DNA of 64,000 bases from Hymenobacter gummosus. GTDB lineage: Bacteria; Bacteroidota; Bacteroidia; Cytophagales; Hymenobacteraceae. Positions 14,411 to 21,766 of the stretch are shown here, piece after piece. The translations under genes and the position numbers were made by a program. The stretch spans positions 1 through 64,000 of the forward strand of contig NZ_RXOF01000016.1 of assembly GCF_003970915.1 (NCBI RefSeq). Direction: 5' to 3'. Position 1 is the first letter of the stretch. Each line of letters opens with the position of its first letter. The notes beneath the pieces are model-generated. The model ran no database searches. It was not told the DNA's origin and was given only the letters and a program-made list of their open reading frames with translations.

Positions 14411-15145
14411 ATGGAAAACTTCACCCCCGACCAGGCCCAGGAGCCGCGGGAAACCCAGATTATGCTGTCGGCCGAGGAGGCCGCGGCCATTCAGGCGCGC
14501 TTTATGACGCAGGTATACGGCTGGATGGCCGGCGCCCTGGCCGTGTCGGGCGGCGTGGCCATGCTCGTGGGCGCTTCCTCCGATTTGCAGGAGCTGGTAT
14601 TCGGCAACCGGCTGGTATTCTGGGCGATGCTGCTGCTGGAAATATTCCTGGTCGGCTACATCGGCGCCCGGCTGATGAGCATGTCGGCCAGCCAGGCCAT
14701 CGGGGCCTTCGCGGCTTACTCCGTGCTCAACGGCCTCACGCTGGGCATCGTCTTCATGGTGTACACGGCCGACAGCGTGGGCTCGGTGTTCTTCATCACG
14801 GCCGGCACCTTCGGAGCCATGAGCCTCTACGGCTACTTCACCCGCACCGACCTCAGCAGCTGGGGCAACCTGCTGTTTATGGCCCTGGTCGGCCTGTTCC
14901 TGGCCTCGCTCGTCAACCTGTTCTGGCACAACGGCACCTTCTACTGGATTCTGTCCAGCATCGGCGTGCTGCTGTTCGTGGCCCTCACGGCCTACGACAC
15001 CCAGAAGGTCAAAGCCATGGCCTTCGTGGGCCTCGAAGACGAGGAGCTGGACCGCAAAGCCGCCGTGTGGGGCGCCCTCACGCTCTACCTCGACTTCGTG
15101 AACCTGTTCCTGTACCTGCTGCGCTTCTTCGGGCGCCGGCGCTAA
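14411..15145 (+). CDS. Bax inhibitor-1/YccA family membrane protein
   Basis: This 244-residue protein has seven predicted membrane helices starting near residue 35. The family-typical FMTQVYGWMAGALAVSGG comes first, YSVLNGLTLGIVF and GTFGAMSLYGYFT lie in the middle, and YDTQKVK sits before the last helix. LYLDFVNLFLYLLRFFG at the end is the BI-1 signature. Bacterial BI-1 proteins are pH-dependent calcium leak channels or act in membrane-protein quality control (YccA, YbhL). An intrinsic terminator follows. Confidence 0.93.
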   Translation: MENFTPDQAQEPRETQIMLSAEEAAAIQARFMTQVYGWMAGALAVSGGVAMLVGASSDLQELVFGNRLVFWAMLLLEIFLVGYIGARLMSMSASQAIGAFAAYSVLNGLTLGIVFMVYTADSVGSVFFITAGTFGAMSLYGYFTRTDLSSWGNLLFMALVGLFLASLVNLFWHNGTFYWILSSIGVLLFVALTAYDTQKVKAMAFVGLEDEELDRKAAVWGALTLYLDFVNLFLYLLRFFGRRR

Positions 15146-15168
15146 GCCTGACCTGATAAGCCAGCCGT

Positions 15169-15203
15169 AAAAAGCGCTGATTCGCCCCGAATCAGCGCTT
15201 TTT
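15169..15203 (+). terminator. Intrinsic terminator after the BI-1 gene
   Basis: The perfect 15-bp arms AAAAAGCGCTGATTC/GAATCAGCGCTTTTT lie around a 5-base loop, 23 bp after the stop. Confidence 0.9.
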
Positions 15204-15322
15204 GTTTGGGGTAGCAGCTCCCGCACGACTGTCATGGATGCCGCCGAGGATTTGTGCAGCAGCCAGCTCGTGCCGCCGCCACCCGCGCGGTGGTACCACG
15301 TCAACAACCACACAGGCCGTCC

Positions 15323-15483
15323 CAGCCGCGTAGCGGCGCCACAGCAATAGCCGAAGTCGGTCGAACGAAAATCCGAGCTCCGGAGGAGCGGCACCTTGAC
15401 CGCGCAGGTTCGGTGCCGCTCCTCCGGAGCTCAGTCGTTCTGTCCATCCGTTCTACTACTGACGTGGCGCCGCTACGCGGCTG
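15323..15483. repeat. Nested palindromic element
   Basis: The outer 19-bp arms are a perfect inverted repeat (CAGCCGCGTAGCGGCGCCA at 15323-15341, complement at 15465-15483). Inside them is a second perfect 21-bp inverted repeat starting GAGCTCCGGAGGAGC near 15375 and closing near 15432. It ends 4 bp before the MFS gene stop (15490-15488). It fills most of the 342-bp space between the BI-1 and MFS genes; no gene was seen there. Confidence 0.8.
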
Positions 15484-15487
15484 AGGA

Positions 15488-16723
15488 CTACTCTGCCCCG
15501 GCTGCCGGCTCCGGCGCCGCCCGCCAGCGCCAGGCCAGCCCGGCTACGCCCGCCAGGCACAGGGCAAACCACAGCCAGGGCAGGCGCAAATCGGCCACCG
15601 ACAAGGCCCCGTACACCACGGTGGAGGCAATGCTGCCCAGCCCCTGCACGGCCTGGTTCAGCCCAAATATTTCGCCGCGGTCCTGCTCCGAGGTGCGCCG
15701 GGCAATGAGGCCTTCCAGCAGCCCGGGAATCAGCGAGAGGGTGAGGCAGTCGACGGCGACGGTGACGAACAGGGCCAGGCGGGAGGCGCCCACCAGCCCG
15801 TAAGCCGCCAGCACCGGCACGCCTAGCAGGGCCAGCCACAGAATGGCGCGGCGCTGGTTCAGCCGGTCGGCCAGGAAGGTGAAGAACACGTAGTTGACGC
15901 CAATGCTGAGTGTGCCGAAGAAGATGAAAAACCACGACAGCGCCCGGGCATCCATGCGCAGTGCGCCCAGGCTGGCGTAGGGCACGAAGTAGGAGTAGTA
16001 GCCGATGCTGAGCGTGAACAAGAGCTGCGTGACGACCAGCGGGGCCAGCCCCGGGTGCTGCCGGTCTTTCTGCCGGATGCGCCGCCACAGCCGGGGCACG
16101 TTCAGGGCCTCGCTCACGGCGTGGCGCAGGGCCCGGCGGCTCAGGCCGGGGTGCTCGGCGTGGGTTTCGCGCACCAGGCAGCTCAGGCCCACGTTCAGGG
16201 CCGCCAGCGCCATGGCCAGCCCCACCACGTAACGGGCCTGCTGGCCCGGCGGCACGTCGTACAGGGTCAGCAGCAGCCCGCCGGCCATCGGCCCGATGAC
16301 GAAGCCCAGCGAAATAATGGCCCCCTCGATGCCCAGGTTGCGAAATAGCCGCTCGGGCGGCGACAGGTCGGTAATGGCCGAGCGCACCGTGGCGTACATG
16401 CCGTTGGTGAGCCCGTCGCTGAGGCGGTTGACAAAGTACAGCCCGGCCCGCACCGGCAGCAGCAGCCCGTTGGCCAGCAAGGTGCCGAGGGCCGATAAAA
16501 TCAGGATGGGCCGGCGCCCGTAGCCGTCGGAGAGCTTGCCCAGCAGCGGCGCCGACACCAGCTGCATGCCCAGAAACAGCCCAGTGCCCAGGGCCAGCCA
16601 CAGCTGCGGCCGCGGCAGCCCGCGCACAAATTCCGGCACGATGGGCCCGGTGGCCGCCCCCACGATGACGTCGAGCAGAATTACGGCGTAAAGCAGCCAG
16701 AGGCGGCGGTCGGGGCGGGGCAT
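15488..16723 (-). CDS. MFS transporter (TetA-like drug/metabolite exporter)
   Basis: This 411-residue protein has 12 predicted membrane helices. The MFS motif A appears as GKLSDGYGRRPILILSALG between helices 2 and 3, and ADRLNQRRAI is the related loop in the second half. Its closest resemblance is to the TetA/DHA1 group. The start is the ATG at 16723; a longer open frame upstream passes through a palindrome and is not plausible. Substrate unknown. Confidence 0.88.
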   Translation of the reverse strand: MPRPDRRLWLLYAVILLDVIVGAATGPIVPEFVRGLPRPQLWLALGTGLFLGMQLVSAPLLGKLSDGYGRRPILILSALGTLLANGLLLPVRAGLYFVNRLSDGLTNGMYATVRSAITDLSPPERLFRNLGIEGAIISLGFVIGPMAGGLLLTLYDVPPGQQARYVVGLAMALAALNVGLSCLVRETHAEHPGLSRRALRHAVSEALNVPRLWRRIRQKDRQHPGLAPLVVTQLLFTLSIGYYSYFVPYASLGALRMDARALSWFFIFFGTLSIGVNYVFFTFLADRLNQRRAILWLALLGVPVLAAYGLVGASRLALFVTVAVDCLTLSLIPGLLEGLIARRTSEQDRGEIFGLNQAVQGLGSIASTVVYGALSVADLRLPWLWFALCLAGVAGLAWRWRAAPEPAAGAE

Positions 16724-16778
16724 GCGGGGCGGTTGAGCCAGCAAGTACGTAAACCGCGGGCTCAAGGCATTCGAATAG

Positions 16779-16861
16779 GGTGTAGGGTTGGAGCATCTGT
16801 GCCGGCTCCACCCTACCCCATAGGAAGGGCTGAACTGGCACAAGCCCCCCAACCCTACACC
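16779..16861. repeat. Intergenic inverted repeat (GGTGTAGGGTTGG arms)
   Basis: The perfect 13-bp arms at 16779-16791 and 16849-16861 enclose about 57 bp with further partial pairing. It lies between the M61 peptidase stop and the MFS start and may serve as a transcript end for the peptidase gene. Confidence 0.7.
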
Positions 16862-16908
16862 ACTTTGCGCATTGTTTCGGGGTACTTAGGTCGGGTCAGT
16901 AGCGGGGT

Positions 16909-18792
16909 TTACTTCGCCTTGGCACCCAGCCAGGCGGCCCGGAAGGCCAGCTGCTCGGCCGTGGGCTGCTGCCCGGCCTGCTCGGCGGGCACCACTTCCA
17001 GCGCCGAGGTGGCCGCCAGCGGTACCTGCACCGTGCGCACCTGCCCGCGCGAGCGGACTTCCACCGCCACCACGTCGCCGACCTTGTGCTTCTTGAGCGC
17101 TTTGGCCAGGTCGTCCTCCTTTTTCAGCTCCCGCCCGTCGAAGCGCCGGATTTCGTCGCCGCGGTCGAGGCCGGCCTGGTAGAGCGGCGTACCGATGGCC
17201 GTAGCGGTGCCCACCACGAAGCGGCCGCCCGCAAACTCCACCTGCCCGGGCTGGCCGAAGGTGGGCTCGGTGGGCCGGGCCGGGCGCACCAGCAAGCCGG
17301 CCGGGGCCAGCAGGGCGGCGTAATCGTGCGGTGCGGCGGCTGAGTAGATGTGCTGGCGGAAAAACTGCCCGGCAAAGGCCGTGTCGCCGCTCACCTGGCC
17401 CAGCAGACGCTGCAGCTCGGGCACGGTGTAGGGCCGCTGCGGGGCAAAGTTCTGCTGGGGCTTGCCGTGCTGCTGCCACACCAGGCGCATGTACTGGTCG
17501 AGGTCCGACTTGTAGCGCTGGCGCAGCAGCAGGTCCAGGGCCAGGGCGTTGGCCCCGCCCACGTAGTAGTACGACTGGAAAGTGTTGGTGCGGTTGTTCG
17601 GGTCGATGGCGCGGGCCGCGTCGACGAAGGGGGCCTGCTGGCTCATGTAGATGGCCCCGTAGCGCTTGGCCCCAGGCACCTGCATGGAGTTGACGAGGCC
17701 CGTCAGTGCTTCCTGGCAGTACTGCTGGTCGGTGGTGTAGGCCCCGGAGCGGCGCAGCAGCAGCTCACCGTAGTACTGGGTGAAGCCCTCGGCAAACCAG
17801 AGCATGTCGCTCATGTTGGCCCGCTCGAAGTCGAAGGGCTCCAGGTCGCGCGGGCGGATGCGCTCCACGTTCCAGCTGTGGAAGAACTCATGCGAGACGG
17901 TGCCCAGGTTGTCGAGCGCGCCGGGGCCGCTAATCGGGCGCGGGCTGGTGAGCGAAGTGGAGTTGCGGTGCTCCATGCCGTCGCCGCTGGCCTGGGGCAG
18001 GTAGTTGGCCACGAAGGTGTAGCGCCCGAAGTCGTACTGCGGCAGCTCGCCGAACACGGCCCGGGCCTCCTTCACCACGCCCTTGCTCAGCTCGGCGAAG
18101 CGGTCCAGCTCGGCGTCGGTGCCCGCGTGCAGCACCGCCAGCTCGATGCGCTGCCCGGCCTCGTCCCAGCTGCGGACTTTCTGGGCCCCCAGCGAAGTGG
18201 GCGAATCCATGAAATACTGCAGGTGCGGGGCCTCGTACTGGCCCGGCACGGCCGCCCCGTTTTGCTGCACCGGCTGCAGCTGGGTGGCCACCGTCCAGCC
18301 CGCCGGCAGCTGCTCGAAGCTCACGCGTACCGGCCGCTGCTCCAGCCCGCGGGCGTAGGCGAAGGTGGCCGGGATGTTGAGGTGGGCGTGCTGCGCGTCG
18401 ATGCCGGCGTAGGTGCCGTCGGTCCGGTCGCCGTAGAGGGTGTAGCGCAGGCGCACGGTGCCGTCGGCGCCGGGCGTCACGTCCCAGCCGTAGGGGTCGG
18501 GGTGGGCGAGGGGCAGGGGCCGGCCCTGGGCATCGGAAGCCTGCACGTCGTACACGTTCTTGGCGAATTCGTGCAGGGCGTAGCGGCCGGGCGAGGAGCG
18601 GGCCATGCGCACCTGCAGGGGCCGACCGGCGGGCACCTGCGCGAAGGTGGCCTCCACTTGCGCCTCGTAGTGGGCGGCGTTGGGGAAGCTGATGCGGTAT
18701 TGCACGGCAGGAGCTTGCTGAGCGCGGCCAGCCAGCGGGGAAGCCAGCAGGCCCAGGCCCAGCAGCAGCCGGGCAGAAGAAGTCAAAAGCAT
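16909..18792 (-). CDS. M61 family metallopeptidase with PDZ domain
   Basis: This 627-residue exported zinc aminopeptidase belongs to the M61 (glycyl aminopeptidase) group. A signal peptide spans residues 1-24 (LLLGLGLLASPLAGRAQ). A beta-rich N-terminal domain is followed by the catalytic domain with HEFFH (His301, Glu302, His305) and the downstream Glu in WFAEGFTQYYGE (about residue 325). A C-terminal PDZ domain (about 510-600) carries AGLDRGDEIRRFDGREL. It probably trims peptides in the periplasm or outside the cell. The ATG at 18792 was chosen because it directly precedes the signal peptide. Confidence 0.92.
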   Translation of the reverse strand: MLLTSSARLLLGLGLLASPLAGRAQQAPAVQYRISFPNAAHYEAQVEATFAQVPAGRPLQVRMARSSPGRYALHEFAKNVYDVQASDAQGRPLPLAHPDPYGWDVTPGADGTVRLRYTLYGDRTDGTYAGIDAQHAHLNIPATFAYARGLEQRPVRVSFEQLPAGWTVATQLQPVQQNGAAVPGQYEAPHLQYFMDSPTSLGAQKVRSWDEAGQRIELAVLHAGTDAELDRFAELSKGVVKEARAVFGELPQYDFGRYTFVANYLPQASGDGMEHRNSTSLTSPRPISGPGALDNLGTVSHEFFHSWNVERIRPRDLEPFDFERANMSDMLWFAEGFTQYYGELLLRRSGAYTTDQQYCQEALTGLVNSMQVPGAKRYGAIYMSQQAPFVDAARAIDPNNRTNTFQSYYYVGGANALALDLLLRQRYKSDLDQYMRLVWQQHGKPQQNFAPQRPYTVPELQRLLGQVSGDTAFAGQFFRQHIYSAAAPHDYAALLAPAGLLVRPARPTEPTFGQPGQVEFAGGRFVVGTATAIGTPLYQAGLDRGDEIRRFDGRELKKEDDLAKALKKHKVGDVVAVEVRSRGQVRTVQVPLAATSALEVVPAEQAGQQPTAEQLAFRAAWLGAKAK

Positions 18793-18903
18793 ACGGAAAG
18801 CGGGAAAGGCCCGAAAGTACAAGCCGCCCAGCAGACACCGAAACCCGGGCCACCGTTGCCGCTAGCGTCGTAGCGCGGTAGCGCGTCAGCCGCGCCGCGT
18901 GCG

Positions 18904-19038
18904 TGTAGCGCAAAGCTCTGCTTCGCGTATCCTGAACGACAGGCGCAGAGCGAAATCAGCCGAATGAGAATGAGTAAGATTACTATCTGGGATACGCGAA
19001 GCGGAGCTTGACTACGTCGACCTTCGGTTCGCGCTACA
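18904..19038. repeat. TGTAGCGC element with ATTACTATCTGG core, copy 1
   Basis: Ends TGTAGCGC/GCGCTACA enclose arms built on CTCTGCTTCGCGTATCC and its complement. The centre is GAACGAC...AATGAGTAAGATTACTATCTGG. A second element at 27984-28110 has the same ends and the same central words in the same order. It lies in the gap upstream of the M61 gene, beside the methyltransferase gene. Confidence 0.75.
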
Positions 19039-19060
19039 CGCGGACGAAGCACAGCCGGCG

Positions 19061-19705
19061 CTACGCTCCGGCCTCCCAGGCACTGGCTTCCACCAGCCCG
19101 CCGGACAGCCGTTGCTGCCACTGCGGCCGCAGGCCCAGCCGCGCCAGCGCCCCGGCTATATCGGGCAGCTGCCGGCCCGCTACGCCCGAGGTCAGCCCGA
19201 AAAAGCGGTACATGAGCCACTGCAGGCCGCGCTGCCAGCTCTGGCGCGGTGGGGCGAAGTCGGCCACCAGCCAGCGGGTGCGGGCGTGGGTATGAGGCTG
19301 CAGGCGCTGGAGCAAGGCGTGCAGCTCGGGCGCCGGAAACAAATCGAACAGGAAGAAGGCCAGCACCGCGTCGAACTGCTCGTCGGGCCGCAGCGCCGCC
19401 TCGGTGCCGTGCCGGAACTCCACCCGCGCCAGTAGCTCCGGCGCCGTGGCGGCCAGGTGCTGCGCGGCCCGGGCCAGCATTTCGGCCGAGGCTTCCAGGT
19501 ACAGCACCTGCCCGGCCCGGCCCGCCTGCAGCAGCTCCGGCAGCACCCGCCCCGTGCCCCCGCCGATAAACAGCACCCGCGCCGCTTCATCGGGCAGGCC
19601 GCGCGCGAGGGCGAGGCGCTGGGCCGCCAGCAGCCGCGGGCCGAACACCAGCCCGGCCAGGGCATCGTAGTAGCGGGCCACGGAATCGAAGTCGGGAGCG
19701 GGCAT
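19061..19705 (-). CDS. Class I SAM-dependent methyltransferase
   Basis: This 214-residue Rossmann-fold methyltransferase has FDSVARYYDALAGLVFGPRLLAAQ at the N-terminus, motif I VLFIGGGTGRVLPELL (about residues 40-55) for SAM binding, YLEASAEMLARA (acidic residue at the end of beta 2), and FDAVLAFFLFDLFP as motif post-I/II. The order resembles UbiE/MenG-like enzymes, but the substrate is unknown. The ATG at 19705 gives MPAPDFDS. It is divergent from the PAP2 gene at 19806. Confidence 0.87.
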   Translation of the reverse strand: MPAPDFDSVARYYDALAGLVFGPRLLAAQRLALARGLPDEAARVLFIGGGTGRVLPELLQAGRAGQVLYLEASAEMLARAAQHLAATAPELLARVEFRHGTEAALRPDEQFDAVLAFFLFDLFPAPELHALLQRLQPHTHARTRWLVADFAPPRQSWQRGLQWLMYRFFGLTSGVAGRQLPDIAGALARLGLRPQWQQRLSGGLVEASAWEAGA

Positions 19706-19805
19706 GGCGGGGGTAGGGTGAGGGTGCAACATACGCACAGCCGGGGCGCGGGCACATCCCCGGGCGGCGGGTTTACGTTTTCCCAGGGCCACTACTTCTG
19801 CGCCC

Positions 19806-20522
19806 ATGACCACCCACCTGCGCCGCCTCTACGCCGGCTTCGTGCTGTTCATCTCCGAGTTTGCCCTCACGTTGGCCGTCGGCACGGCGGCCGTGCTCAT
19901 CTTCCTGCTGCTGGGCCGGCAGGTGCTCGGCGACGGGCAGTTGGGCTTCGACCTGGGGGCCTACCACTGGGCGCAGCGCTTTATCGGCCCCGAAAACCGG
20001 GCCTGGGCCGAAGCCATTACCTTCTTGGCGACGCGCAACTTCATTACCGCCGCCGCCCTGCTGCTGATTGGCTACTTCCTCGTCATCCGCCGCCACCGTT
20101 GGTACTCCCTGCGGGTGCCGGTGGTGGCCCTGGGCAGCATCTCGCTGAACCTGCTGCTGAAGGCCTTCTACCACCGCCCGCGCCCTGATAGCCCGCTGGT
20201 GTCGGCTTCGGGCCTGAGCTTTCCCAGCGGCCACGCCATGATTTCGGCTTCCTTCTACGGTTTGCTCATCTACCTCACCTGGCGTCACGTCGACAACAAG
20301 TCCCTGCGCTGGCTGCTCATCGTGCTGCTGAGCACGCTCATTCTGCTCATCGGCCTCACCCGGGTGTACCTGCGCGTGCACTATGCCTCCGACGTGCTGG
20401 CCGGTTTCTGCGCCGGGGCGCTGTGGCTGCTGGTGGCCATTCCCATGCTCAACCGCCTGGAGGAGCTCATCAAGCGCCGCGTGCGCAGCGCCCCCGCCGA
20501 TTCCATTCTGCCCGCAGAGTGA
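19806..20522 (+). CDS. PAP2 family membrane phosphatase
   Basis: This 238-residue protein has five or six membrane helices. The PAP2 active-site motifs are KAFYHRPRP (C1, about residue 119), SFPSGHAM (C2, about 140) and RVYLRVHYASDVLAG (C3, about 185). Such enzymes dephosphorylate phosphatidic acid, phosphatidylglycerol phosphate or undecaprenyl diphosphate on the outer face of the membrane. A paralogue of the same size lies at 21047-21706, with tRNA-Leu between them. Confidence 0.92.
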   Translation: MTTHLRRLYAGFVLFISEFALTLAVGTAAVLIFLLLGRQVLGDGQLGFDLGAYHWAQRFIGPENRAWAEAITFLATRNFITAAALLLIGYFLVIRRHRWYSLRVPVVALGSISLNLLLKAFYHRPRPDSPLVSASGLSFPSGHAMISASFYGLLIYLTWRHVDNKSLRWLLIVLLSTLILLIGLTRVYLRVHYASDVLAGFCAGALWLLVAIPMLNRLEELIKRRVRSAPADSILPAE

Positions 20523-20603
20523 AACTGTAGCGGGGGAATGAAATTTTTCCCGCTGATTATCAGTAGGCAACTGTTTTGTTAAGAAAATCTTTTGCGCCGG
20601 GGC

Positions 20604-20634
20604 TTGACAACTGCCCCAAGTGCCTCTACTTTTG
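20604..20634 (+). promoter_or_regulatory. Promoter of tRNA-Leu
   Basis: TTGACA (20604-20609) and TACTTTTG (20627-20634) are 17 bp apart and match the Bacteroidota -33 TTG/-7 TAnnTTTG pattern. The tRNA starts 49 bp after the -7 box. Confidence 0.85.
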
Positions 20635-20683
20635 TATCACAATTCGGCGCTGCACTACCAACAGCGCCGAAAATTGAAAAGCT

Positions 20684-20765
20684 GCGGTTGTGGCGAAATT
20701 GGTAGACGCGCTGTCTTCAGGCGGCAGTTCCGAAAGGTGTGAGAGTTCGAGTCTCTCCGACCGCA
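20684..20765 (+). tRNA. tRNA-Leu (anticodon CAG)
   Basis: This 82-nt gene folds into a type-II cloverleaf. The acceptor stem is GCGGTTG/CGACCGC, and the D arm contains AAATTGGTAGACGC. The anticodon stem CTGTC/GGCAG closes the loop TTCAGGC (anticodon CAG). The long variable arm is TTCCGAAAGGTGT, and the T arm is GAGAG-TTCGAGT-CTCTC. CCA is not encoded. It reads CUG, by far the commonest Leu codon here. A promoter lies upstream and a terminator directly downstream. Confidence 0.95.
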
Positions 20766-20770
20766 CAAAC

Positions 20771-20801
20771 CGAAAGCCGGTTCCGAAAGGACCGGCTTTC
20801 G
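20771..20801 (+). terminator. Terminator hairpin after tRNA-Leu
   Basis: CGAAAGCCGGT/ACCGGCTTTCG closes an 11-bp stem around 9 bases, followed by TGTTTT. Confidence 0.8.
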
Positions 20802-20817
20802 TGTTTTCAGGCGTTTT

Positions 20818-20854
20818 CCGTGGTGCCAAGACTCCAGAAGTCTTGGCACCACGG
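20818..20854. repeat. TGGTGCCA palindrome, copy 1
   Basis: The perfect 16-bp arms CCGTGGTGCCAAGACT and complement lie around CCAGA, followed by CGTTTA. A related shorter palindrome (GCCACGAC/GTCGTGGC, 20988-21009, preceded by TTAAAAAAGTG) lies 130 bp further on, and a third is at 25048-25078. Together they fill the 281-bp space between the tRNA and the second PAP2 gene. Confidence 0.8.
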
Positions 20855-20987
20855 CGTTTACCCCGCACCGCTGGGAATGGCTTTTCCGTTTTCATCCGCT
20901 TGACGGGCCTGGCCGAACAGCTGGCCCAATTCCGCGGTAAGACCCGGCCCTTCAGCTTACCGCCGCCGCGGAGCTTAAAAAAGTGTT

Positions 20988-21009
20988 GCCACGACCTGGA
21001 AGTCGTGGC
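20988..21009. repeat. TGGTGCCA-type palindrome, copy 2
   Basis: GCCACGAC-CTGGAA-GTCGTGGC, preceded by TTAAAAAAGTGTT, matches the left context of the copy at 25048-25078 (TTAAAAATAGTGG). It is followed by GCGCCCCGCACC, a variant of the right end. Confidence 0.65.
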
Positions 21010-21046
21010 GCCCCGCACCGGTTTGTCGTAAGCCGAGAAGCTACCC

Positions 21047-21706
21047 ATGAACCGACTGACGCAATTTCTGCTTCGCCTGCTGGGCCAGCTCACCGCCGAG
21101 CTGCTGCTGGTTGGCGGAGCCTTTGTGCTGGCCTTCACCGCCTTTCTGCTGCTTACCCGCTTCGTATTTGGCGGCCACCCCGAGCACTTCGACCAAGCTG
21201 CCTTCGATGCCGCCGACCGGCTGCGCGCCGCCTGGCCGGGGCTGGAGCCCTGGGTGAAGCGCGTCACGTTTTTTGGCTCCCTGCGCTGGTTTGTGGCGGT
21301 GGCCGTGCTGGGGCCGGCGCTGCTGTGGTGGCTGGGCCGCCGGCGCGAGGCCGTGGAAATCTTCGCCGCCATTGCCGGCTCGGCCCTGCTGAACCAGCTC
21401 ATCAAGCACTTTTTCGGCCGCGTCCGGCCCGTGTCGGCCCTGATCTACCAGCCCGGGCTGAGCTTTCCCAGCGGCCACGCCATGATCGGACTGGCCCTGT
21501 ACGGCATGCTGGCCTGGCAGCTCTGGCGCCACGGCCGGCATCCGGTCGGGGCCGCGGCCCTGCTGCTCTGGGCCCTGCTCATCGGCTGTACCCGCATCTT
21601 CCTGCACGTGCACTACGCCACCGACGTGCTGGCCGGCTTCGCGGCAGGCGTGGTGTGGGTGATAGTGGTGCAGTGGACGGTAAGAGAAAAGGGTAGGCGG
21701 GTGTGA
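21047..21706 (+). CDS. PAP2 family membrane phosphatase (second copy)
   Basis: This 219-residue membrane phosphatase has active-site motifs KHFFGRVRP (about 122), SFPSGHAM (about 144) and RIFLHVHYATDVLAG (about 183). It is clearly homologous to the protein at 19806-20522 but diverged, so the pair is an old local duplication now separated by tRNA-Leu and palindromic repeats. The stop lies inside an inverted repeat shared with the convergent GAF gene. Confidence 0.92.
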   Translation: MNRLTQFLLRLLGQLTAELLLVGGAFVLAFTAFLLLTRFVFGGHPEHFDQAAFDAADRLRAAWPGLEPWVKRVTFFGSLRWFVAVAVLGPALLWWLGRRREAVEIFAAIAGSALLNQLIKHFFGRVRPVSALIYQPGLSFPSGHAMIGLALYGMLAWQLWRHGRHPVGAAALLLWALLIGCTRIFLHVHYATDVLAGFAAGVVWVIVVQWTVREKGRRV

Positions 21707-21763
21707 GGGTAGGAGTTTAGGGGTTATTGTTCTGACTAACTCCCAAACTCCTACCCTCATACC
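21700..21763. terminator. Shared inverted repeat between convergent genes
   Basis: GGTGTGAGGGTAGGAGTTT (21700-21718) pairs with AAACTCCTACCCTCATACC (21745-21763) with one mismatch. It overlaps the PAP2 stop and ends 3 bp before the GAF-protein stop. It is a probable two-way transcription end without a U-run. Confidence 0.65.
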
Positions 21764-21766
21764 CTC

